This document shows positions 43,701 through 52,042 of a stretch of DNA of 64,000 nucleotides, piece after piece. The position numbers were made by a program, and so were the translations under genes. The stretch is from Lachnospiraceae bacterium. Its GTDB lineage: Bacteria > Bacillota > Clostridia > Lachnospirales > Lachnospiraceae. Within the stretch, counting starts at the first letter, position 1; every line of letters begins with the position of its first letter. The stretch is taken from NCBI GenBank assembly GCA_024399135.1, contig JAKSHY010000003.1:147054-211053 (forward strand), in the 5' to 3' direction. Under the pieces are notes generated by a model. The model saw nothing but the letters and a program-made list of their open reading frames with translations. It was not told the origin of the DNA and made no database searches.

Positions 43701-46368
43701 CAGAATTAAAGTCTTCCCACTTTCCGTAGGTTTCAATAATAGATCTTTCATTTTCATACTCACTCTTAATCTCGTTAAATCCATTAATAGCATTCAGCTT
43801 TCCTTCTGAATACTGGGTATTAAAGTCTGAGTAGATAACCTTATATTTGCCATCAGTACCATCAGCAGAATGTCCCTGATTATCAATAGTAACGCCATCG
43901 CTGTTGTAAATTGGTCCAATCCAGTCATCATTAACGAAAACCGTTCCACGAACGAAGCTCACATCAAGATTCTGCTTGATATCCGACTCGTAATAACGCT
44001 TGCTATTCAATAATTCTGAACGCTTAGTGCTGACATAATTATCCTTAGCATATGTTTCAGCATCAGGACTCGGACTAGAAGGCATAACTACTGAGTTAGG
44101 TCTGTTAAGCATACAGTCTTTATTAGCATCCCATCCTGCATCTAATACCAATGTCGAATCAGATGAACCTGTAATTGCAGTCCAGTCAGCTTCTTCTATT
44201 ACTGATTTATTGTTCTGGAATAATGCTAGCGAAAGAAGTGTAAGGTTAACTCTTTCCTGTTTATCTTTCCTTTCTGTATCGACTGCGAACTTAACACTAT
44301 AATCAGTTCTTGTATCCAAATTTGCATAATAAGTTGATCTTTCAAGGATGACAGGGAAATTATCATCAACTACCTTCTTTAATATCTTCTGAGCAAGTTT
44401 CGCTGAAATATCATCGTTATATCTGTCACCAGCAAAATAAATAAGGTTAGCCTTATCAACCATCTCCTCTGTCAGCTGATCTGGTGTTACAGGTACAACA
44501 TCAATATACAGGTTGTCACACTGAGTTCCTGCTTCTCTATCAAAAACATACTTTTTAAACCATTCATTATTATAAATACCATCAAGGTATGTTACTGTCT
44601 GATATACAGGCTTAGAATAGTCTGCTGTAAAGTTATAGTCACCATTAGGATTACCACTTCCATCTACACTATATACATAATCATCTGTTTCAGCAGTTTT
44701 AACATAATAAGGTCCCTTATCAACATTACAGTTGTCACTGTTATATGTATCACCTAAAACCTGAGTATATTCAACTTTTCTACCTAAGAATGAATCGCTA
44801 TCATCTGCAACATTTTTAAGTACTAAACTATCTTGCTCAGCACTGTTAACTTCTTCTACTATGAAGTAATAACAATTATCACCAGATCTTTTTTCACTAC
44901 TGGTGATTTCTCCATCTTCGTTATAGTCGTATCCGTCACCATCGAATAACAAATCTTCAAGAGATTTAGAACCACCTGGAGCTGGTGCCATGTCTAACAT
45001 AAATGGTGCACTGCCATCAACTGGAGCCTCTGGAGTAGCACTTGGGGTTGGATCTCCTTCTGGAGCTACTGTCGGAGTTGGATCTCCTTCTGGTGTTGGT
45101 TCCCCTTCTGGAACAGCTGTAGGAGTTGGATCTCCTTCTGGTATTGGGGTAGCACTTGGCGTTGGATCTCCCTCTCCTGGCGTTGGGCTTGGAGTAGCAC
45201 TTGGCGTTGGGTCTCCCTCCCCTGGTGTTGGGCTTGGAGTAGCACTTGGGGTAGGTGTAGCTTCTGGATCTAACCCTGGTCCGAACAAAGGCGCCATACT
45301 AAGTAACATAGGAAAAGCACCTTCTCCACTGGTATGACTGTTGTATCTTACAACACGAAGTCCTTCATCAAAGCTTTCAACCAAACCAAAGCTTTCAAGT
45401 GTATTAATACCTGAAGATTCAGAAATAAATATCCACTGTCCTTCCTCTAATGGTGTATCTTTAGTTATCAATTTCGCCTTAAAATACTGCCAGTTGTATA
45501 TAGGAAGAGCCTGTCCAGTTGAGCTGTTAACCTCATGAGATCCTTCACTATGATGAGTTACTGGCATACTGTCAGCGTCAGGAAGATATCCTATCTGAAT
45601 TCTATAACTGCCTGTATAATAATCATTCTTATTTCTATAAGCTTCAGTATGTCTATATGGGATATCCGTATTATCTGGGTTATTTTCATGCCACAGATTA
45701 CTTACTGGATATGTAGCATTTCCATCTATAGTCCCTGTAGAACTGGTTCCATCATAATCAGATGGAGCTGAACCATAATATTTTGGTTTGAAGGCATCTG
45801 AATAATCATTAGCTGCATAATATCCCTGTCCTGGAGGATCTGTCTGACGGAATGTACCTCTTATTTCCATCTCACGTACTGTCTTTCCATCTGGTAGTGG
45901 ATCTGGAATGGTTTCTGTATAATTTCCAGCTAAAGAAGCCTCGAACCTATATGCTTCACCTGCTAAAAGAGCTTGCGCGATTTTAAAAGCATTTGGACTA
46001 ATATTGGAATTGCCAGTATGCGTATCATTGTATGGATCGAATTCCTTGAGCCATCTATTTCTCTCAGCTGTTGAAGGCATATCCTTTAAAGACTTACCAT
46101 CATGTAAAGGTTCTTCACCGCCAACTAAATAACCTAATGTAGCATCACTTAAGTTAGGTACTATTTCTAAAATAGTGAATGGATTAGGAGACTCATCACC
46201 TGTTTTTTTAGTATGAGCATTAACTATATCATCAATACCTCTAAGTGTAACCTTAGCTAATGCCTTACCACTATTAAAATAAAGGGCACCACAAACAGTA
46301 GAAGCCGTTAATACAGCTGCTACTCCAGATGCTATTATTCTCTTTTTTAATTTGTCGGTAATTCTCAA
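40753..46368 (-). CDS. Giant secreted DUF5057-type protein, last gene of the pilus operon
   Basis: 1871 residues. Starts with TTG (no usable ATG before residue 70; GAGGG 9 nt upstream). Signal peptide at 1-38 (KKR, hydrophobic core, then GKALA-KV). The NPFTILEIVPNLSDATLGYLVGGEEP block at about 62-87 is typical of DUF5057 proteins of Lachnospiraceae. A Pro/Thr/Ser repeat tract (about 365-450) separates the N-terminal part from the large middle and C-terminal regions, which contain Rossmann-like blocks recurring with ILDIEPYQ, VLQIIPVNEP and similar starts. No LPxTG or membrane anchor at the C-terminus. Its operon position after the tip pilins suggests a pilus-tip adhesin or pilus-exported effector (inference). 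Confidence 0.8.
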   Translation of the reverse strand: MRITDKLKKRIIASGVAAVLTASTVCGALYFNSGKALAKVTLRGIDDIVNAHTKKTGDESPNPFTILEIVPNLSDATLGYLVGGEEPLHDGKSLKDMPSTAERNRWLKEFDPYNDTHTGNSNISPNAFKIAQALLAGEAYRFEASLAGNYTETIPDPLPDGKTVREMEIRGTFRQTDPPGQGYYAANDYSDAFKPKYYGSAPSDYDGTSSTGTIDGNATYPVSNLWHENNPDNTDIPYRHTEAYRNKNDYYTGSYRIQIGYLPDADSMPVTHHSEGSHEVNSSTGQALPIYNWQYFKAKLITKDTPLEEGQWIFISESSGINTLESFGLVESFDEGLRVVRYNSHTSGEGAFPMLLSMAPLFGPGLDPEATPTPSATPSPTPGEGDPTPSATPSPTPGEGDPTPSATPIPEGDPTPTAVPEGEPTPEGDPTPTVAPEGDPTPSATPEAPVDGSAPFMLDMAPAPGGSKSLEDLLFDGDGYDYNEDGEITSSEKRSGDNCYYFIVEEVNSAEQDSLVLKNVADDSDSFLGRKVEYTQVLGDTYNSDNCNVDKGPYYVKTAETDDYVYSVDGSGNPNGDYNFTADYSKPVYQTVTYLDGIYNNEWFKKYVFDREAGTQCDNLYIDVVPVTPDQLTEEMVDKANLIYFAGDRYNDDISAKLAQKILKKVVDDNFPVILERSTYYANLDTRTDYSVKFAVDTERKDKQERVNLTLLSLALFQNNKSVIEEADWTAITGSSDSTLVLDAGWDANKDCMLNRPNSVVMPSSPSPDAETYAKDNYVSTKRSELLNSKRYYESDIKQNLDVSFVRGTVFVNDDWIGPIYNSDGVTIDNQGHSADGTDGKYKVIYSDFNTQYSEGKLNAINGFNEIKSEYENERSIIETYGKWEDFNSAISKATSIRYILNANNTRYVVKTKLNILDIEPYQSSQFDNQNDLYNGDIINTTSINSKKQDYVEKYRDIIDKDWILLNLINPSPEERDQFTINVSQLGTKEFIGRNEDLNATYDMIYIGMDTLVMNTTEENKKYTTKYNNSEMNGLVYAHMGDTYTIEHNDSNGRPSRTVNTAGNDITKDKLRELTEYVQAGYAVMVSDGFFKLTDDGKIDGIETKRVDQSSNMYTFIKDVVLAKKDDSYVYYGKNVFRKGDLEVEKVGYDINRKDFVKYINISKLELEVIESPVAYNNGSTSGRYLDIQPDGSCKLDFQIKLKNDAALDSNDTTYDCKLYLDYDADGKFEEGEILDGLEIEGQDVSEGKYHLTAGNTYKISRRTPDEYVGFLSWKLAFIQNGGNETDSETARVRSAISGFSAVPATGQRPPVKVLQIIPVNEPNNFSLVDLRDSKGNKLYDQVKDFDVQVTQKDMFQFLIKWPVNQDGSPSEQNKYSYYDYLCQFDMVVLGFTDVFGFNVSNNSKYETYSPCTNPNGTQTWRLNTDLYHDAALAIREYALSGRSILFTHDLSSYHIGQDQWGYYANNYWRDIQGMDRFGVVNRGEDTYIFDRPNVKVKLYESVYDEASRKGSGISDKTALADAIINRYSKTADGYGLTTLKNTNPKAYSLAGVTASQTETVTAVNNGQITQYPFLITENIGDTFEVAATHAQYFQLNLDTDSTDKNDNDDVVVWYTLSNNGQTTGNNTPFHGFYQSVPNDVRNNYYIYSKGNVVYTGSGHSPVTSDEEKKLFINTLIAAYNNGTHSPKAIFKAQPRESAAEIKSVILPYDVTLLDDSNNEGSWLEDAVEVNFKVMNNNFKDSGKKIYSAYYVGVDNPGEATLTVGDKYYKRIDPIMPEAGKEKTGFWQVTQNGAVRTGNWPTELNNYRIYQTYFKISDLKMNEGIIGSKSAKFYVRVGLEGWLEDGKFDSLPPDESISELEICTAQLFELE
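45010..45270 (-). repeat. Pro/Thr/Ser-rich coding repeat tract
   Basis: Imperfect repeats encoding GEGDPTPSATPSPTP and GDPTPTAVPEG units inside the DUF5057-type gene. Two 48-bp-like copies near 45160-45240 are almost identical. Makes an extended, probably glycosylated or flexible linker, and is a likely site of length variation. Confidence 0.8.
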
Positions 46369-46450
46369 GGCTCTTATCCCTCTTTATGCTAACTAAGCAT
46401 CATATTCTTTATATTACTACATTCAGAAAATTCGAATTATGTAAACCGTT

Positions 46451-48955
46451 TTACTGGTTATAATATCTATTCACTATCAAATATTCTCTAGTATCTAAGT
46501 TAGTATCCGTGAACTTCGCTGTTACGAAATTGCCTTTTCCATCACAGATTCTACATATCCACGTGAAGCTGTGCGGCAACTTCTGGGTAGACATCCAGTC
46601 TCTTGGATGAAGCTTAAGGTACAGATACAGCTTATTATCTATCGAATTATTAAACTTAAATGCGGCTTCGAATCCCTTACCTACTCTTCCACGCCAGTCT
46701 GTTGTAAACAGCGCCTTATCATACTCGTTATTTCCATAAAACAAATAGCCTGCAGATGTTCCATCCGCTCTGGTAAGTGCTGGATTAATCAGATTCGTTG
46801 ACTGATAATTATAAATTAAACCTAAGTTTTTTCCGTAATTAGATGTATTTACTGATAATCCCCTAAATGTTGGAGTGAAAACCTTATAGTAATAGGTTGC
46901 AGGATCACCTTCCCAGTCTACTTTTCGCTTACCTAAACCAACAGTCATGCTTGTCGAGAAGACAGAATCTATATCTTTGCCCGACTGGTTCTGCTGATCC
47001 TTGAATACAACTGTTGAAGGAGTCAGGTCAACCTCTACCTTTCCTAATTTCACGATTTTGGTTGCTACATATGCTTCAGCCTCGCTGCCTGTAATCTTAT
47101 TAAAATCATTAGAACCATCTTCTGAAAGCTTATAATACTTGGCACTACTCTTCCACTTCTCAATATCTGGCTGCTGATATGAGGATGTATTAGGATTATA
47201 TATCTTCATACGAAGATCAACTCTGTATGTGAAATTCTTAGACCAGTCTGTATGAGGTTCTACATATACTCTTACATCTCGATTAATCTGGCTGCTAAGA
47301 TAGGTTCTTCCATCTCCTAATTTATTACCATCTTTATCACAAAGGTATACTAACTTACTGAAATCATCTCTTTCACCAGAGCTCCAGTTACCACATTCAT
47401 TATTATCATATGATAATTTCCACTCTAGATAATAAACGCAAGCCATATCCTTTACATCATTACCAAAACTACCCTTACCTGAATATTTAGGGGCACCCAT
47501 AGACCACTGACCGTAGAGTGGATTAGCCATTCCACGCATAGCTTCATCTGAACCACCAATTTGAGGAATAGTAACCTCTGTCTTAGGTGGTACTGCACCC
47601 TCAGGGATAGTAAGTGTGATTTCATCAGTTACGAGATTACCATCAACATCATTCTGATTAACAGTTACAGTAATTATATATGTGTGGCCCTCCATAGGCT
47701 TAGTTACTATGAATTCACCATTAACAGCATCTGTTGAAGTAAAGCCGGAGCCTCTTGGAATGACATCTTCGGCGGTTGCACCCTTAACACTATAACTAAC
47801 CTTTGAATATACACCCTCACCTGTTAATGGATTAACCATTGTACCAGTCTTTGGATCTTTAATCTTAGCTGTATAAGTTATTTCGTGTGCAAGCTTATAT
47901 TTTAATGTTCCACTATAAATATCCTTAATTGAATCATATGTAGATGTTATGGATACTGGATATACACCATTATCAGTAACTTTAATTCTAAGCTTAGCCA
48001 TTACTCTTGGATCTTCATTACTTGTAGCAATGATTACGAAGTAATTTCCATTAATGTAATCAGACGGCTTGTCTGTAACTACGCCACCTGCATTGGTAAC
48101 ATTTTTAAGAGTAACTCTTCCATCAGCACCTATCGAAATACACTTATCATAACCCTCTTTTAACATAGTTATATCAAGCGACCAGGTTACTGATGTATCT
48201 ATATTTTTGTCATAAGATTTTTTCTTAATAACTTCTGCCTGATATGAAGCAGTAGTAGAATTACCAGCCATAGCAATAGTATCAGTCTTTCCCTGACTGA
48301 ACTTATGTCCATCACGTGAAATAATGACACTTGCTACATGCGAATAAAACTCTGTTACCTCTTCTTCGTATACCGTTCCAATCTCTTCTTCTGAATCTGC
48401 ATCAAGCTTCGAGATCATGTTACGAAGAGCAACAACTGTACTTACATCAATTGTTCTATCCTCATCTGCTATGAAAGTAATATTGACAGTTACTTTTCCT
48501 GAATCAACCTCTGTTAAATCGACCTTGAAGGCACTAATACTGTCTGACAAAACACTGGTAGGTCCAAGGTCTATAGCTGAAACCTTAGTACTATCAGGCA
48601 TTTTCACACCTTCTTTTATTTTAAGTTCATTGCTGGAAGCATCTAAAATAAGTTCTGAAACACTGCATTTGTCAGAATCACTGGTAGCTTCAGGATTATC
48701 TCCGAACACTAAAAGCTTGTTAGTTGCTTCATCGAACGAAATTCCACGGCTGGTTTCAAGTATGATATCTCTAATTCTGTTAACAGTAACCTGCTGATCA
48801 TACTGAAGCTTAACATTCTTGGTAGAAGTTGCGAAATTTCTGGAACCAAATGCCATGAAACCACAAATAGCAATCCCCACAATTGAGAGGATTGCGATTG
48901 CAATAATTAATTCAACTAAAGAAACACCCTTATTATTTCTTCTCATCTTCTTCAT
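46451..48955 (-). CDS. Very large minor prepilin, PilW/GspJ-like
   Basis: 834 residues, several times longer than normal minor pilins. Class III leader MKKMRRNNKG then VSLVELIIAIAILSIVGIAI, with the mature Glu5 present. Residues 35-190 are a pilin head with a PilW/GspJ-like helix and beta layers; the remaining about 640 residues form Ig-like/Cadherin-type beta modules (for example 330-460) and a C-terminal region rich in Trp and Tyr. Cleaved by the prepilin peptidase of the same operon. Precedes the DUF5057 gene by 82 bp. Confidence 0.82.
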   Translation of the reverse strand: MKKMRRNNKGVSLVELIIAIAILSIVGIAICGFMAFGSRNFATSTKNVKLQYDQQVTVNRIRDIILETSRGISFDEATNKLLVFGDNPEATSDSDKCSVSELILDASSNELKIKEGVKMPDSTKVSAIDLGPTSVLSDSISAFKVDLTEVDSGKVTVNITFIADEDRTIDVSTVVALRNMISKLDADSEEEIGTVYEEEVTEFYSHVASVIISRDGHKFSQGKTDTIAMAGNSTTASYQAEVIKKKSYDKNIDTSVTWSLDITMLKEGYDKCISIGADGRVTLKNVTNAGGVVTDKPSDYINGNYFVIIATSNEDPRVMAKLRIKVTDNGVYPVSITSTYDSIKDIYSGTLKYKLAHEITYTAKIKDPKTGTMVNPLTGEGVYSKVSYSVKGATAEDVIPRGSGFTSTDAVNGEFIVTKPMEGHTYIITVTVNQNDVDGNLVTDEITLTIPEGAVPPKTEVTIPQIGGSDEAMRGMANPLYGQWSMGAPKYSGKGSFGNDVKDMACVYYLEWKLSYDNNECGNWSSGERDDFSKLVYLCDKDGNKLGDGRTYLSSQINRDVRVYVEPHTDWSKNFTYRVDLRMKIYNPNTSSYQQPDIEKWKSSAKYYKLSEDGSNDFNKITGSEAEAYVATKIVKLGKVEVDLTPSTVVFKDQQNQSGKDIDSVFSTSMTVGLGKRKVDWEGDPATYYYKVFTPTFRGLSVNTSNYGKNLGLIYNYQSTNLINPALTRADGTSAGYLFYGNNEYDKALFTTDWRGRVGKGFEAAFKFNNSIDNKLYLYLKLHPRDWMSTQKLPHSFTWICRICDGKGNFVTAKFTDTNLDTREYLIVNRYYNQ

Positions 48956-48967
48956 CTTTTTGAAAAA

Positions 48968-49591
48968 TTATTCCATCTTATGTGTTCCAACTTCAGCATC
49001 AAATGAAATGGTATATGTTCTTAAACCATAAGTAAAAGTAAGCTCCTTTAAGGTACCTGTTGAAGAGCTTGAAAATGTTCCATCGCCTGAGCTGCTAACT
49101 CCAGACATACTTCCCATTCTAAGGTCATTAAGCTTACCTGTTTTTCTGTCATACTCTATCTCGATAGCGGTTGAGCCATCGTTCTTAATCTCATATTCTG
49201 TTCCATCAGTGCATATAGCCTTAAATGTCACCTTCGCAGATCCAATTCTTGAATATTCACCATCTCCCATAGGTGTTACTATGGTTGTGACATTATCGAT
49301 AGTACTGATTCTTTTATCTGCATAGAAGCCTGATGTATCAACACCCTTCTGCGCCCAGTCATCCTTATCTGTGTCAGGAACATCAATGTAATAAACATAC
49401 ATACATTCTGATGCTCTGCTCATGGCGCCCGTCTTAACATCATTTAACTGAGCATCCATGTTCTTCCATGCACTTCTAGCCTCTGTTCCGAAAAGAAGTG
49501 ACAGTCCGAAACCACCAGCTCCAATAAGAATAACCATAATGGCTATTACTATGATTAATTCAATTAGTGAAAAACCTTTGTTACTCTTCAT
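48968..49591 (-). CDS. Minor prepilin, GspH/FimT-like
   Basis: 207 residues. Leader MKSNKG then FSLIELIIVIAIMVILIGA with Glu5. The helix continues into WKNMDAQLNDVKTGAMSRA and a small beta head domain with a Ser/Gly-rich loop near 165-180. Size and layout fit GspH/FimT, the base of the tip complex. Located between the GspK-like and GspJ-like genes. Confidence 0.82.
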   Translation of the reverse strand: MKSNKGFSLIELIIVIAIMVILIGAGGFGLSLLFGTEARSAWKNMDAQLNDVKTGAMSRASECMYVYYIDVPDTDKDDWAQKGVDTSGFYADKRISTIDNVTTIVTPMGDGEYSRIGSAKVTFKAICTDGTEYEIKNDGSTAIEIEYDRKTGKLNDLRMGSMSGVSSSGDGTFSSSSTGTLKELTFTYGLRTYTISFDAEVGTHKME

Positions 49592-49621
49592 TTTTAATCT
49601 ACAACACTCTATTACTGAATC

Positions 49622-52030
49622 CTACTTATGTGCTGAAACATCAACACTCTTAGTCCAGTTCTCGAATACTACCAATTTTTCAAGTGAAATCTCTTCTGTA
49701 TTGTTTTTCTTCTTAGAAACATATCTAACTTCGTCCATGTCTCTAAATACATCAGCTACAGAATATACATGAGTTTCTTCATCTTCGATGAACATACATT
49801 CATTAACAAGCTCATCATTAGGCTTGAATTCGAAATTACCTGAAGGTACTATAATTTTTCCTCTGGCAATAATTAATCCCTCGAAGGAAGAACCTGTCAG
49901 TGTAACATCTCCAGTTGCTACTACCAAGTGAACCTTCGAATCGGAAACTGTAACATTTCCATCCTTGATGATGGCCTTATTACCATCGATTTCGAAGTTA
50001 CCATCCATCTCCTTTAACATTTCTTCATTAATAAGATTGTTAAAGAGCGCCTTGTTATCATGAGACTTGTCAAAGTGAGAACCTGTTCCCTCTATCGTAT
50101 ATTCGCTGCCTCTTAGGTATACGTTAGTAAGTTCCTCCATGTTAGGAGTAAGCTTGGTACAGTATCCATCGAACTGCTCTGTATATGACTCATTATCTGC
50201 ATCAAAGGATTCTTTAATAGAATCATACTCAGAACCTGGAACCTTAATGTATCCAACTGTCTGCCTGTCCTTCTTGCCATCTCCATCAATATCGTTCATA
50301 TCTGCAACAATATTACTTGCTATATTTAATCTAAGAGCCAAATCCGATGAAGAAGGAATAGTAATGGCATCAAGATAAATCTTCATATATTTGTCAACGG
50401 ATTCTTTATTAACTCCGTAATACTTAGCAAAATAAAGGTTAGCTGCATCATCATCCTTAAAGTGCATATAGAAATATACTAAAGTATCAGAAGATCCTGA
50501 AGGTCTTACGAATACGGTCTTAAAGTCCTCTTCATCTTTCATGAAATCGCCCAGGGTATATACGCTTCCAAGTGACGAAACTGGCTTATCTATACCAACA
50601 AGCCTCAAGGTGTCATCATTTCTTATTATGTTATATTCAGCATAGGTTAATGGATTCTTGTTAAACATAGACAAACCTGCCTCATTAACACCTATACATT
50701 CAGCAGGTACCATATACATAAGCTGGTCTGACTTGGCTGAAATAGATGATCCAAAGTAAACCTCGACAGATTCAGATTTATCCGTTGAATCTGTTGTTAC
50801 ACCAATCTTCTTATTAGTATCTGTGTACTCACCCTTACTGGTTTTAGTATTAGTTCCAACATATGCATGACCTGCTAAATTAAGTCTCTTAATAGCACTC
50901 ATATCAATCTTGGTATTCTTACCATTAACCAGGATTGCCGAACTGTTCTTAGACGATGTTAACGAATTTCCGTATCCTATGTAATAGCCCTTCAATGTTC
51001 CTACACAGTCTTTTCCCTTAAAATTAAGGTCATCCTGAATATAGGTATATCCATCAAGAGTTACGTTAGAGCTGTATGCGGTGATATCATCTACCCATAG
51101 TGTTTCTCCATCATAGGTAGTAATTCCACCGTTCTTAAGATTAAGAGATGTAGCAACTATATGTTTTTCATCGCCATCCTTAACCGTCTTGTAATCTAAT
51201 CTGGTTCCTGTAGTATCAACCATGTAGGCGAAGGAGTTACCGCCAATAGTAACAACAGGCGCACTACCCTTGTCACTAGCACCATTCTTAACTTCGAGTG
51301 CAGTATCTGTAATAAAGCTGTAGTTACTAATCTCTGGCATAACAGGATTATCAAAATTAAGCTCTGGATATACCAGTCTTATATCTGTTTTAACTGAAGA
51401 TACGAAACCGTTAGAATCTCTATAATAAACAACAAGATCCTTCAAAACCATTCCCTTGTTATTCTCATCCTTAATTACACCTGTGTAGTAAGAATATCCT
51501 TCAGCATCCTTAACAGTATTTTTCGAAGAACGAATGAATGCACCATATTCTGTATTAACATCTCCGGTCTCGTTCCATCTGGTTGATGACTTAACGAATC
51601 TATAGAGACCTTCTGAAGGGCTTGATCCCGACATATCTACTGGCATCGCTATATAAGTATCAGAATCTCCAGGAAGACCTATCATCTTCTTAATATATTC
51701 ATAGAATCTACCCTTAACGAGTTCGTTCTTCTCATCTGAAGTCGTTTCATCAAGATCATATGAGGCGAGAACCTCAGAATATGCAGAGCTTAAGCCATCA
51801 GATACCATCTGCTGCAGGCCTGCGTTAATTTCATCAAGTACTACTTCTGCTGAATAGAATGAATCCTTAGCATATACATTGACATTACGCATCTTAAAGT
51901 TAATTGCAGAAGAAAGTAACAATACATTAACAAGCAACAAAACGAAGCCAATAGCGATAATAACCGTAACTATTGACATACCCTTATTGTTATTTATTCT
52001 TTTGTAATAATTTCTTAATTTCGCCAACAT
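49622..52030 (-). CDS. Very large minor prepilin lacking Glu5, PilX/GspK-like
   Basis: 802 residues. Leader about 17 residues ending NNNKG, then MSIVTVIIAIGFVLLLVNVLLLSS. The fifth mature residue is Thr, not Glu, as in GspK/PilX proteins that occupy the very tip where no neighbour needs the salt bridge. The head includes about 750 residues: a GspK-like region (35-190), then beta-solenoid-like sections (about 230-420 and 640-740, with VTVSDSKVHLVVATGDV). Ends in a short coil. Likely tip subunit. Confidence 0.82.
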   Translation of the reverse strand: MLAKLRNYYKRINNNKGMSIVTVIIAIGFVLLLVNVLLLSSAINFKMRNVNVYAKDSFYSAEVVLDEINAGLQQMVSDGLSSAYSEVLASYDLDETTSDEKNELVKGRFYEYIKKMIGLPGDSDTYIAMPVDMSGSSPSEGLYRFVKSSTRWNETGDVNTEYGAFIRSSKNTVKDAEGYSYYTGVIKDENNKGMVLKDLVVYYRDSNGFVSSVKTDIRLVYPELNFDNPVMPEISNYSFITDTALEVKNGASDKGSAPVVTIGGNSFAYMVDTTGTRLDYKTVKDGDEKHIVATSLNLKNGGITTYDGETLWVDDITAYSSNVTLDGYTYIQDDLNFKGKDCVGTLKGYYIGYGNSLTSSKNSSAILVNGKNTKIDMSAIKRLNLAGHAYVGTNTKTSKGEYTDTNKKIGVTTDSTDKSESVEVYFGSSISAKSDQLMYMVPAECIGVNEAGLSMFNKNPLTYAEYNIIRNDDTLRLVGIDKPVSSLGSVYTLGDFMKDEEDFKTVFVRPSGSSDTLVYFYMHFKDDDAANLYFAKYYGVNKESVDKYMKIYLDAITIPSSSDLALRLNIASNIVADMNDIDGDGKKDRQTVGYIKVPGSEYDSIKESFDADNESYTEQFDGYCTKLTPNMEELTNVYLRGSEYTIEGTGSHFDKSHDNKALFNNLINEEMLKEMDGNFEIDGNKAIIKDGNVTVSDSKVHLVVATGDVTLTGSSFEGLIIARGKIIVPSGNFEFKPNDELVNECMFIEDEETHVYSVADVFRDMDEVRYVSKKKNNTEEISLEKLVVFENWTKSVDVSAHK

Positions 52031-52042
52031 ACTCTTACTATA

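Noticed and set aside
44990..45337. Plus-strand open frame encoding GVGSPSG repeats
   Set aside because: Antisense shadow of the Pro/Thr/Ser tract in the DUF5057-type gene; no independent start signals.
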